64,000 nucleotides of DNA, taken from the NCBI RefSeq assembly GCF_900100925.1, contig NZ_FNKO01000002.1, forward strand, positions 310,001 through 374,000, read 5' to 3'. Of the stretch, positions 46,801-56,405 are shown one piece after another. Source of the DNA: Actinopolyspora saharensis (GTDB taxonomy: Bacteria; Actinomycetota; Actinomycetes; Mycobacteriales; Pseudonocardiaceae). Position 1 is the first letter of the stretch; the number at the start of each line of letters is the position of its first letter. Under the pieces are notes generated by a model. It was given only the letters and a program-made list of their open reading frames with translations. It was not told the origin of the DNA and did no database searches. Made by a program: the position numbers and the translations under genes.

Positions 46801-48796
46801 CCATCCGCTCGCCGCCCGACTGCTCCAGCAGTCCCTGGTCCGGACGCAGCCCGAAGTCGAAGATCCACCTGCGGGTCTCCTCGTCCGGTGAGACCTCGTA
46901 GGGGCGCTCGTCGACGACCTCCACCCCCATGCTCTGCAACACCGGCAGCACCCTGGACAGGGTGACGCGCTCGGTGAGGAACATCTTGAACCGCCGGTCC
47001 CCCGGTCCGGCGTCCCTGGGTGCGTAGAAGGACATCGCGAGCTCGCCCGGCCGGGAGATCCCCTCCAGGCGGCGCAGGTCCACCAACCCGTCGGCAGCGC
47101 TGAAGTCCTCCTTGTAGGCCTCCGGGAAGGCGGAGGCGTAGCGCTGCCCCTCCTCGCTGATCGTCTCGGAACCGGAGGTGATCGCACGCCCGTCCCGCCG
47201 GGCCTCGATGCGGTCACCGCGCCGCTCGGCGTCGATCTCCTCGACCATGTCGTCGTCCCAGGTGCGGATGGCCTCGCTGAGCCGCCGCTGCACCAGGTTG
47301 ACTTCCGGTTCGATCCGGGTTCCCGGTTCGGTGTGCACGACGAAGTGGACGCGTGCCAGCGCGGACTCACCCACCCTGGTGCTGTACTCCAGGCCGGTGC
47401 CGTCCAGTTCGGCCAGCAGCACCTCCTGCATCGCCAGCCTCGAACGGGTGGTGTAGCGCTCCCTGGGCAGGTAGACCAAGCAGGAGAAGAAGCGGCCGTA
47501 GGGGTCCCGCCGGAGGAAGAGCTTGAGCTTGCGGCGCTCGACCAGGGCCAGCACGCCGGTGATGATCTCGAACAGGGTGTCCGACTCAGTCGCGAAGAGC
47601 TCGGTCCTCGGATAGCTCTGGATCTCCTCGAGCATGCGCTGCCCCGAGTGGGACTCCAGCGGGAAGCCCGCGCGGTGTATCACTTCGCGGGCACGCCGTT
47701 CGATGACCGGGATGTCGAGGACGTTCTCGTGCAGGGCGGTCGTGGTGAACAGACCGATGAACCGGTGCTCCCCGGTAACCCGGCCCTCCGAGTCGAAGGT
47801 CCGCACTCCCACGTAGAAGGGATGCCCGGCTCTGTGCACCGGGGAAGCCGCGTTCGCCTGGGTGAGCACGAGCAGCTCCCCGGGGTCGAGGTCGGTGACC
47901 GTCTCCGAGTCCGTGGACAGACTGCGGGCCGCACTGCTGTCGGAACGCAGCACCCCGAGCCCCGTGGCCAGGATTCCCCGCAGCGTCGCTTCCCCGCTGT
48001 CCTGATCGGAAGCCACTTCGTCGTGGCGGTACCCCAGGAACATGAAATGCCCGTCGGCCAACCAGCGCAACAGCGCGGCACCGTCCCGAATCCGCTCGGC
48101 CGACAACGGCGGAGCGTCCTTCTCCAGGGAGTCCGCGATTCCGCGGGCCGTGGCGTGCATGCGATCGGTGTCCTCGACCACCTCGCGCACGTCGGTGAGC
48201 ACCGTCAGCAGTCGCTGCTCGAGGTCACGGGTGCGGTCCGACTCGGCCAACCGGTCTATCTCGAGGAACATCCACGACTCGGTCAGCGCGTCCGCGGGCG
48301 GGGCCGAGGGGTCCGCATCCGGCAGGACTTCCCGCAGCTCCCCGGCCACGTCACGACGGACCACCACGATCGGGTGCACGATGCGCTGCACCTGTGCGCC
48401 CGCCTCGGTCAGCTCGGCCACCACCGAGTCGACCAGGTAGGGCATGTCGTCGGTGACCAGCTGCACCACCGATCCGGGGCTCTGCCAGCCGTCGGTGGAG
48501 CGGTCCGGGTTGAAGATCCGCACCACGGGACGCCCCGGTGCTCTGTGCGCGGCGAGTTCGTAGTGGGCACGCAGCGCTCCCGCGAGATCGGCGGGCTCGT
48601 CACCGGCCATCTCCTCGGACGGAACGTGCCGGTAGTAAGTGCGCAGCAGGTGGGCCAGCTCCGGAACCGTTCGTACGGCTCGCTCCACCAGGCTCGTCAA
48701 ATGTTCGCCCCCATCCGCGCCGTGCTCGGAAGCAATCGCCGTTCCGGCGTTCGGTGCGGTGTGTTCGGTACTCAACTGTCCGGATTCAGAGGTCAT
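43808..48796 (-). CDS. gdh: NAD-specific glutamate dehydrogenase, large type
   Basis: This cytosolic enzyme of about 1662 residues oxidises glutamate to 2-oxoglutarate and ammonia with NAD+. It matches the ~180 kDa L_180 class (Rv2476c). A long N-terminal regulatory region precedes the catalytic core, with VGAKGGFVLKRPP around residue 885 (substrate lysine region) and GVGDMAGDVFGNGMLLSEHI around 1027 (coenzyme region). A helical C-terminal domain follows. The ATG at 48796 is chosen; GTG at 48802 is also possible. The gene heads the run with the thioesterase and the Rv2474c-like gene. Confidence 0.95.
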   Translation of the reverse strand: MTSESGQLSTEHTAPNAGTAIASEHGADGGEHLTSLVERAVRTVPELAHLLRTYYRHVPSEEMAGDEPADLAGALRAHYELAAHRAPGRPVVRIFNPDRSTDGWQSPGSVVQLVTDDMPYLVDSVVAELTEAGAQVQRIVHPIVVVRRDVAGELREVLPDADPSAPPADALTESWMFLEIDRLAESDRTRDLEQRLLTVLTDVREVVEDTDRMHATARGIADSLEKDAPPLSAERIRDGAALLRWLADGHFMFLGYRHDEVASDQDSGEATLRGILATGLGVLRSDSSAARSLSTDSETVTDLDPGELLVLTQANAASPVHRAGHPFYVGVRTFDSEGRVTGEHRFIGLFTTTALHENVLDIPVIERRAREVIHRAGFPLESHSGQRMLEEIQSYPRTELFATESDTLFEIITGVLALVERRKLKLFLRRDPYGRFFSCLVYLPRERYTTRSRLAMQEVLLAELDGTGLEYSTRVGESALARVHFVVHTEPGTRIEPEVNLVQRRLSEAIRTWDDDMVEEIDAERRGDRIEARRDGRAITSGSETISEEGQRYASAFPEAYKEDFSAADGLVDLRRLEGISRPGELAMSFYAPRDAGPGDRRFKMFLTERVTLSRVLPVLQSMGVEVVDERPYEVSPDEETRRWIFDFGLRPDQGLLEQSGGERMDTLRERFEEAFRAVWQGDSEVDRFNSLVLRAGLTWRQTAVLRAYAKYLRQVGVAYSQDYIEDALLAHESITVQLVQLFEARFDPELDETSRDSREQELVAAIERAVDEVSSLDADRILRNYLSLIRATLRTNHFVRGADALPRSFWSFKLEPQEIPGLPEPRPQYEIFVYSPRFEGVHLRFGSVARGGLRWSDRREDFRTEILGLAKAQAVKNAVIAPVGAKGGFVLKRPPVSTGDPAADREAVREEGIACYRMFISAMLDVTDNLVGGGVAPPENVVRHDGADTYLVVAADKGTATFSDIANEVAESYGFWLGDAFASGGSVGYDHKAMGITAKGAWESVKRHFRELGTDTQREEFTVVGVGDMAGDVFGNGMLLSEHIRLVAAFNHMHVFIDPDPDPASSFAERSRLFGLSRSTWDDYDRDVISEGGGVWPRSAKSIPLNPRIRAVLGIDGSVSRLTPIELIRAILCAPVDLLWNGGIGTYVKASTQSHAEVGDKANDPVRVDGADLGAKVIGEGGNLGMTQLGRIEFARNGGKVNTDALDNSGGVDCSDHEVNIKILLDQLVAEGRLDRSRRDELLREMTDEVADLVLTDNYRQNAVLGTSRSHADQMVSVHSRLVAELEKRSGLDRELEALPSAEQFRELEKSGQGLSSPELATLMGHVKLALKQDVLSSDLPDTEAFASRLPEYFPEPLRSDYVDAVRQHPLHRELTTTLLVNEVVDGAGVSYAYRLLEEMSAETTDAVRAFEVVTGVYDLPGLWAEIEGLHGTVPSEVVDFMVLETRRLLDRASRWLLSNRPQPLATGAEIQRFRPVVADLSESVWDLVQGRAARNAADKSDRLVEQGVPEKLARRIGTLLDTFALLDITEIAELAERDAGVSAERSPRESAELYFALSEYLDMERMLVSVGELERGNRWHALARLALRDDLYASLRAIAVDVLRSGEPDEGAEDKIAQWESANASRIGRARASLEEIKHSGRQDLATLSVAARQLRSMVR

Positions 48797-48905
48797 CGTC
48801 ACGCAGCTCCACAACTAGCGGCACCTCGTTGTGCCAACACGAACCACCCTAGAGGCTGTACGACTCCTCTTGGGGGCGGCCTGAACAGATCACCTCACGG
48901 CGCGT

Positions 48906-51599
48906 TCAGCGGACCTGCGGAGTCCAGGTGTGGGCGTTCCCGCCCTCGTCCTCCCCAGCCGCGTGGCGCCGACGTGAGCGTGGTTCCTCGGCGGTTCTCG
49001 ACTGCTCGGAGGCCCAGCCGCTCGTTCCGCCCTCCGCGGACCGCTCTCCCCGATATCTTCCGGTGGAAGTGGTGCTCTCCTGCTCGGGGGCTGGTTCGAC
49101 CGAGTCGTTGCCGTTTTCCGCAGCGGTGTCCTGCTTGCCGTGCTGATAGGCGACCAGCGCTTCCGCGAGCAGATCGGCGAGGCCTGCCTGGTCGGTGTCG
49201 TCGCCCCCGCTGTCCCTGTTCTCCAAGTCCGGAAGATCCTTGATCAGATCCCTGCTCTGCTCGAGCAGTTCCTCGGTGACAGCGGGATGTACCGGCTGCT
49301 TCTCCCCGACAGCAGCCGCGGAGGACTCGCCGGGCCCCACCTCGGAGGTGGTGTCCGTGCTCTCGGTGGGAGGAGCCGCACGACGGCGTCGCCCACCGAC
49401 ACTTCGTCCGCTCTCCGGAGCGGGGTCACCAAGACCGGCCCGGTCGCGTGTCGCACCCTGTTGCTCCGCCTCCAGCGCCGCCTTGATCTCGGCGAAGGAC
49501 CGTCCGGACGAACGACGCCCGGTGGAGCCGTCGCGGCCGTACGAGGCAGTGGCCGGATCCTGACCGCGCTGTCCCCGCGTTTCGCCCGGAACGTGGTTCG
49601 GATTCTCCGAACGGTGTTCCTCTTCCGCGAGGGGGTCGGGGGTCCCGTTGCCGTACTGACTCGAGGGGCCCGCACTTCCGGGGACGGGCTCGTCGGGGGG
49701 CCGGTGCTGCCAGTACTGGGCGCTGTCGCTGCGCGGGGAGTCCACGTCCACCGTCGGTGCGGGAGGGACGACAGGAAGGACGGTCGTCGTCTCGCCGGCC
49801 GAGGGCCACTCCGCGTCCGTGGATGGGAGGTCGTCCCGCTCCACGTCCTCCTCCCGAGCGGTTCGAGCCGCGCCGGCGTCATCGATGTTCGGGGCGGACG
49901 CGAAGGACCGCCCGGGAGCGGGGTCCTGCGCGAAAACCCCCGATTCGTCCGGCGGGGGCGTCGTCCCCTCCGCGGGCGTGCCCGGTTCGGGCGGGGTCTC
50001 GGTGGGAAAGCCCACCGCTGCGTCGATCTCCTGCCCGCTGGGTTCGGGAGAGCGCCCGCCTTCCTGCCCGGTGCCGGGAAAGCCCTCGTCGATTCCGGAC
50101 GGCCCGCCTGAATCCCCCTCCGGGAGATCCCGCCTACGACGCCTGCCCCCGGGCGCCTGTTTCCGAACCGGTGAATCGAACTCCCCCCGAGGCCACTCGG
50201 CATCCCTCGGCGAACTCGCGTCGCTGTGTTCCTCGAGGAAGGATGACCCGGTGGGGGGCGAACCTCCCGAGGAGCTGGTGCGGGCAACCGGGCCACGCCC
50301 GAAGCTCTCCCCCACCGCCTCGGCCAGCTCCGCCTCGTCCGAGACGCCGCCGTGCTTCACGAGGGTGTCCATGAGCTGGCGTGCCGCCTGCCTGGTGTCG
50401 TTGCCCTGTTCGGAGGTGGGCGGGGCTGGTTCGGGAGCCCGCCGCGGCGGCACGGTGTGCTCGGAACTCGCCCGGCTGACCTCGCCCACGGACTGTTGCC
50501 TGGGTATCGTGTGGTTCTCTCCCACGGAGGCCTCGTTCTCGGCTCCGGGGAAACACTCCAACAGCCGCACCCTGGCGTGCTCGATCATCGTGCGCCGCCG
50601 ATAGTCGGCCGAGTACGCCTCCCGGACGCAGTGCAGGGCTTCCCGCAACTCCGCGGCGGACTCGTGAACGTTCGACAGCATGTTGAGCACAGCCGCCTGC
50701 AGGTCGAGCAACTCGTGTCGACGTGCCCCGCCGAGGGCCTCGTTCAGCGATTCCAGAGCCGCTTGGCGCTGTCCCGCGGGCAGATGAACCCGGGTGGTCA
50801 GCGCCAGCCGCAACCACCCCACCGGAGCGGCGGCCGCCGCCCGCAGGGGCTGCTGCAGCAGATCGGTCGAACAGCGAACGGCTTCCCCGTGCCTGCCCAG
50901 GTCGAGGAGGGCCTGTGTCTGCTCCAGCACGAGGCTCGCCCTGATCCCACCGCTGTCCGCGGCGGGGTCCCCGAGGCGATCCAGGAAGTCGAGCCCGCGG
51001 GCCGCCGCGTCGATCGCCGTGGTGAGCTCGCCGTGCGCGCGATGATGACCGGCGCGGACGGCGTCGACCCTGGCGCGGAGCAACCGAACCGTGTCCTGAT
51101 CGTGGGTCGTCTCGGCGGCGTAGAGCCGGTCGGCCTCGTCCAGCGCATCCACGCGCTCGGACGAGCACCGATACATCGGCAGCGCACCGCACAGCTCCAG
51201 CAAGGCGTGCGCACGCAGCTGCGGCGGGATCGCCTCCCGCTCCAACAACGGGTGCAACACCCGCGAGGCCACGTCGTGACTCCCGCTACTGCGGGCGCAG
51301 CAGGCGAGCTCGACCCTCAGCTGGTCGAGCAGCTCGGTCAGCCCCGCCTGCTCGGCGTCCCGCAGTGCCCCGATGGCGCGTTCCACTCCCGCGACCGAAC
51401 GCCCCAACCTGTTGGCGGCGAACAGCGCGATGAACTCGGCTCGGAGTCGCTGCTCGACATCGCCCGTTTCCCTCGCCAGAGAGGTCGCGCGGTTTCCGAG
51501 TAACAGAGCCAGCTCCGGAACCCGCCAGCGCCATTGCCAGGCGGATTCCAGCAGTTCCCAACCAGGCTTGCTCACCCGCGAACCGCGCTCCCTCGCCAA
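48906..51599 (-). CDS. large hypothetical protein: helical repeats plus disordered tail
   Basis: The 897-residue protein has two parts. Residues 1 to ~350 are Ala/Leu/Arg-rich helices resembling TPR-type repeats (LRDAEQAGLTELLDQLRVEL, RAHALLELCGALPMYRCSSE, LVLEQTQALLDLGRHGEAVR). From ~360 the chain is Pro/Ser/Gly/Glu-rich and probably disordered, with short islands such as RQAARQLMDTLVKHGG and DLADLLAEALVAYQHG-like. I recognise no enzyme motif. The TTG at 51599 has GGAG upstream; a GTG nine codons later is possible. It begins 15 bases after ettA, so it is likely cotranscribed; mycobacteria have no counterpart between ettA and gdh. Confidence 0.7.
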   Translation of the reverse strand: MARERGSRVSKPGWELLESAWQWRWRVPELALLLGNRATSLARETGDVEQRLRAEFIALFAANRLGRSVAGVERAIGALRDAEQAGLTELLDQLRVELACCARSSGSHDVASRVLHPLLEREAIPPQLRAHALLELCGALPMYRCSSERVDALDEADRLYAAETTHDQDTVRLLRARVDAVRAGHHRAHGELTTAIDAAARGLDFLDRLGDPAADSGGIRASLVLEQTQALLDLGRHGEAVRCSTDLLQQPLRAAAAAPVGWLRLALTTRVHLPAGQRQAALESLNEALGGARRHELLDLQAAVLNMLSNVHESAAELREALHCVREAYSADYRRRTMIEHARVRLLECFPGAENEASVGENHTIPRQQSVGEVSRASSEHTVPPRRAPEPAPPTSEQGNDTRQAARQLMDTLVKHGGVSDEAELAEAVGESFGRGPVARTSSSGGSPPTGSSFLEEHSDASSPRDAEWPRGEFDSPVRKQAPGGRRRRRDLPEGDSGGPSGIDEGFPGTGQEGGRSPEPSGQEIDAAVGFPTETPPEPGTPAEGTTPPPDESGVFAQDPAPGRSFASAPNIDDAGAARTAREEDVERDDLPSTDAEWPSAGETTTVLPVVPPAPTVDVDSPRSDSAQYWQHRPPDEPVPGSAGPSSQYGNGTPDPLAEEEHRSENPNHVPGETRGQRGQDPATASYGRDGSTGRRSSGRSFAEIKAALEAEQQGATRDRAGLGDPAPESGRSVGGRRRRAAPPTESTDTTSEVGPGESSAAAVGEKQPVHPAVTEELLEQSRDLIKDLPDLENRDSGGDDTDQAGLADLLAEALVAYQHGKQDTAAENGNDSVEPAPEQESTTSTGRYRGERSAEGGTSGWASEQSRTAEEPRSRRRHAAGEDEGGNAHTWTPQVR

Positions 51600-51614
51600 G
51601 ACGACTCTCCGATC

Positions 51615-53291
<1,677 letters not shown>

Positions 53292-53438
53292 ACTCCGATC
53301 GTAGATGTGTCGACACGCGAAGTCTGCACTGCGTCCGCACGGTGCCCGCCCGCCCGAAGGGCCCTGACCAGGCGAGCGGCGCACCGTGGAGAACGCGGAG
53401 GCACTGCGGGGCGTCAGCGCCGATCGAAATGATCCCCC

Positions 53439-53909
53439 TCAGGCACCGATCGCGTGACGCGTGTCGGCAGCTGTGTTCGACTCGACGATTCCGAGGGGCC
53501 GCAGCTGACTCGGCTGACTCGGCGGCTCCTCCTCCGTCCCACCTTCGACCGTGTTTTCGTCACTGTCCGTGCGAACGCTGCACAGCACGTCGAGTCCGAT
53601 GGCTCCGGCCTCCACCTCGGCCGTGACGCGGCGCTGCCCCTCGAACTCGTACTCCCTGGTCCGCAACCTGCCGGTGACCACGACAGAGTCGTTCTTGTCC
53701 AGCGAGTACAGCACGCTCTCCGCGAGCTGTTTCCAACAGTTGATCGTGGCGTAGACCCGATCGCCGTCCACCCAACACTGACGGGTGCGGTCGAAACGGC
53801 GGGCGGTGCTGACCATCCGAAAGCTCGCGACCCGGTTGCCGTTCCGCGTCTCCCTGGACTTCGGGGTGCTGAGGACCTCGCCGACGAGGGTGACAGCCGT
53901 CTCGTACAT
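53439..53909 (-). CDS. single-stranded DNA-binding protein-like (second SSB)
   Basis: The 156-residue protein has one OB fold of the SSB type: ETAVTLVGEVLSTPKSRETR, NRVASFRMVSTARRFDRTRQ, VYATINCWKQLAESVLYSLD and DSVVVTGRLRTREYEFEG. The C-terminus lacks the acidic DDEPPF-type tip of housekeeping SSB, so it is a paralogue (Rv2478c position), perhaps for special repair or competence. The ATG at 53909 has AGGAG just upstream; the frame is open further but the fold starts here. It is upstream of ettA on the same strand. Confidence 0.87.
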   Translation of the reverse strand: MYETAVTLVGEVLSTPKSRETRNGNRVASFRMVSTARRFDRTRQCWVDGDRVYATINCWKQLAESVLYSLDKNDSVVVTGRLRTREYEFEGQRRVTAEVEAGAIGLDVLCSVRTDSDENTVEGGTEEEPPSQPSQLRPLGIVESNTAADTRHAIGA

Positions 53910-54406
53910 GAACTCCTGCCTTTCCACCACTGGTACGTGGTCACTTCGGTTCCGACGCCGCTCGGCGCTGAGTTCACACTGCCCCGGCGCCAACACGGAT
54001 CGCCATAGCTCTGTGGCTTTCTGTGCACAGCCGGAAGGCTTGTGGACAACTCCACTTCGGGCCGAGCGACTCCCTCCGCGCTCCCCCGTCGGGCGGGCGC
54101 GCCACGACGAACACCGTTAGATTACGAATCGATACAGGAGACACACGCGACGCAGGTGAGCACGAAACGGGATCAGCACAGCAATGCGGGAATATATTCG
54201 CTGGTCAAAGCATTGCACAGCGCAGCGGAAGACCTCCGAAAAGCGATCCAGACAACTGGGACCAACCACGTGGGATTATGATCAGCTTGCCGTTCGATAC
54301 CGTCTCGGCAACACCGGCCGTGTGGGTTCCCTGTAAACCACTTACGGCAGATACTCTCTTGAGGCGACACGGCGGGCGCCTGCGCGACGCCCGCGCGGGT
54401 CGTTGA
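53910..54406. other. 497-bp less GC-rich gap before tRNA-Arg
   Basis: The right half (about 54120-54360) is near 53% GC by hand count of two lines, well below the surroundings. A short frame runs 54156-54281 (GTG; STKRDQHSNAGIYSLVKALH, then a helical end) but its AGGAG is 15 bases away, so it is not called. The region is the boundary between the conserved block and the integrase-CRISPR island. Confidence 0.5.
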
Positions 54407-54480
54407 GCCCTCGTAGCTCAGACGGATAGAGCAAGAGACTTCTAATCTCTAGGTCGCAGGTTCGAATCCTGCCGGGGGCG
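54407..54480 (+). tRNA. tRNA-Arg (anticodon TCT), CCA encoded
   Basis: The acceptor GCCCTCG pairs with CGGGGGC, the anticodon stem AGAGA/TCTCT encloses CTTCTAA (anticodon TCT), and the T-arm is GCAGGTTCGAATCCTGC. Unlike the other two tRNAs of the window, CCA follows directly (54481-54483). An integrase gene begins 92 bases after the tRNA, so the tRNA 3' half is the probable attachment site. Confidence 0.95.
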
Positions 54481-54571
54481 CCACATCTGACCAGGAGTTT
54501 TACGTAGTCACGTTCACACCTGGCAGATCTCGTGGCATCAAACGTGGTGCGAGTGCTCGTACACTGGGGGC

Positions 54572-56398
54572 ATGACAGCGGCGGGGCGAGGCCGGAGACG
54601 CTCCCGCGGCAGCCTCGAGAGGCTTCCCAGCGGGGCGCTACGGGTAAAGGTCTACGCGGGTTTCGACCCGGTGACCCAGCGGCGGCACTACCTCACCGAG
54701 GTGGTCCCTCCGGGGCGCAACGCCGACGCCGAGGCCGAGCGGGTGCGCACCCGACTGCTCAACCAGGTCGACGAGCGCCGCAACCCGCGGACCAACGCCA
54801 CCGTCGAGCAGCTTCTCGAGCGCTACCTCGAAACGCACTTCGACGGCGAGGCGACCACGCTCAACGGCTACCGCCGGGCAGCGCGCAGACACGTGCTGCC
54901 GTTCATAGGTCAGGTCAAGGTGGGCCAGCTCGACGCGGACGCGCTCGACTCGCTGTACGCGGAGCTGCGCCGCTGCCGGGACCACTGCACCGGTAAGCAG
55001 CGCGTCGACCACCGCACCAGGAAGCCGCACGAGTGCGACCACCGCTGCCGCAAGCACCGCTGCAGACCGCTGGGGGCCACCCAGATCAGGCAGGTCCACT
55101 ACCTGCTGTCCGGCGCGTTCAAGCGGGCGGTGCGCTGGAAATGGGTGGCGAGCAATCCGGTCGGCCAGGCCGAGCCGCCGGCCGCTCCCCGACCGGCGCC
55201 GAGCCCGCCGAGCGCCGAGCAGGCCGCGCGGATCCTGCAGGAGGCCTGGCGCACCGACGAGGACTGGGGCGCGCTCGTCTGGACGGCCATGACCACCGGC
55301 GCACGCCGCGGCGAGCTCTGCGGACTGCGCTGGGACCACGTCGATCCGGAGGCGGCCGTGCTGCGGCTCGAGCAGTCGGTGGCCTACGACGAAGCGAGCA
55401 GCAGCTGGTACGTCAAGCACACCAAGACGCACCAGCACCGCAGGATCGCGCTCGACTCAGAGAGCGTGGCGGTGCTGACCGACCTGAAGCAGCGGCAGCA
55501 CCAGCTGGCCGCACAGTTCGGTGTGGAGCTTCTCCCGGACGCTTACGTGTTCTCCCCCGTCCCCGGCGGTGCCGAGTTCGCGCATCCGGACACGCTGACC
55601 CAGCGCTACGAGCGCATGGTCCGCAAGCTCGGCATCACCACCACCCTGCACAAGCTGCGGCACTACTCGGCCACCGAACTGATCTCGTCCGGGGTCGACC
55701 CGCGCACCGTGGCCGGACGGCTCGGGCACGGCGGAGGCGGCACCACCACGCTGCGGGCGTATTCCGCGTGGGTCTCCGAGGCCGACCAGCGAGCCTCCCG
55801 AGCGCTGTTCTCCCGCGTGCCGGAACGCCCCGGGGGACCGGTGGCGGCCAGCGAGCGCGCCAAGCAGCGGCCCGAGAATCCCTACGAGCACATCGCCCAC
55901 GAGATCCGCGACCGGATCGGACTCGGAGAGCTCGTCGACGGCGATCGGGTGCCGACCGCGAAGCAGCTCGCGGACCAGCACCACGTGTCCGTGGGCACCG
56001 CCAGCAGAGCCGTCACACTGCTCAAGACCTGGGGGTTGGCCGAAACGTCCCGCGGCAAGCCAACGACCGTCGCGGTCGGAGCCCGTGAGCTCGTAGCCGC
56101 GGACGACCGGGAACAACCGCAGCGGCAGGAAGCACCGGACGAGCAATCCCCCGGAGCGGAGTCGGCGCCCGCTTCCGAAGGACCGAGGCTGCTGCACTTC
56201 GAAGTCCGTCGCCTCGGTACGACCGTCCGCGCCTTCACCGCCGAAGCCGACCCCGACAGCCCAGAACATCTCAAGCGCCTGCTGGCGGCCTCCGTCCGCC
56301 ACGACGGCCGCGACGAATCCGAGGTCCTCGACTACGAACTCAACGTGTACGGCGCCGACGGACAACACCTGAACACCTTCGTCACCATGGCGCCGTGA
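54572..56398 (+). CDS. tyrosine integrase with C-terminal GntR-like HTH domain
   Basis: The 608-residue protein has an arm-binding N-terminus (SLERLPSGALRVKVYAGFDP) and a core-binding domain with a Cys/His-rich insert (~131-165, CDHRCRKHRC) seen in actinomycete element integrases. A complete catalytic set follows: Arg245 (TTGARRGEL), His360 and Arg363 (LHKLRHYS), His386 and Tyr397 (LRAYSAW). After the usual end, residues ~435-505 form a GntR-type winged helix (YEHIAHEIRDRIGLGELVDG, TAKQLADQHHVSVGTASRAV). A last ~60-residue alpha/beta piece follows. It would insert or excise an element at tRNA-Arg. TACACT 6 bases before the ATG is a good -10, so the mRNA may be leaderless. Confidence 0.93.
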   Translation: MTAAGRGRRRSRGSLERLPSGALRVKVYAGFDPVTQRRHYLTEVVPPGRNADAEAERVRTRLLNQVDERRNPRTNATVEQLLERYLETHFDGEATTLNGYRRAARRHVLPFIGQVKVGQLDADALDSLYAELRRCRDHCTGKQRVDHRTRKPHECDHRCRKHRCRPLGATQIRQVHYLLSGAFKRAVRWKWVASNPVGQAEPPAAPRPAPSPPSAEQAARILQEAWRTDEDWGALVWTAMTTGARRGELCGLRWDHVDPEAAVLRLEQSVAYDEASSSWYVKHTKTHQHRRIALDSESVAVLTDLKQRQHQLAAQFGVELLPDAYVFSPVPGGAEFAHPDTLTQRYERMVRKLGITTTLHKLRHYSATELISSGVDPRTVAGRLGHGGGGTTTLRAYSAWVSEADQRASRALFSRVPERPGGPVAASERAKQRPENPYEHIAHEIRDRIGLGELVDGDRVPTAKQLADQHHVSVGTASRAVTLLKTWGLAETSRGKPTTVAVGARELVAADDREQPQRQEAPDEQSPGAESAPASEGPRLLHFEVRRLGTTVRAFTAEADPDSPEHLKRLLAASVRHDGRDESEVLDYELNVYGADGQHLNTFVTMAP

Positions 56399-56405
56399 AT
56401 CCCCG

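Noticed and set aside
43541..46891. 1116-codon open frame opposite gdh
   Set aside because: It has no ribosome site or motif and is rich in Gln/Arg/His/Val, as antisense shadows are; gdh is well supported.
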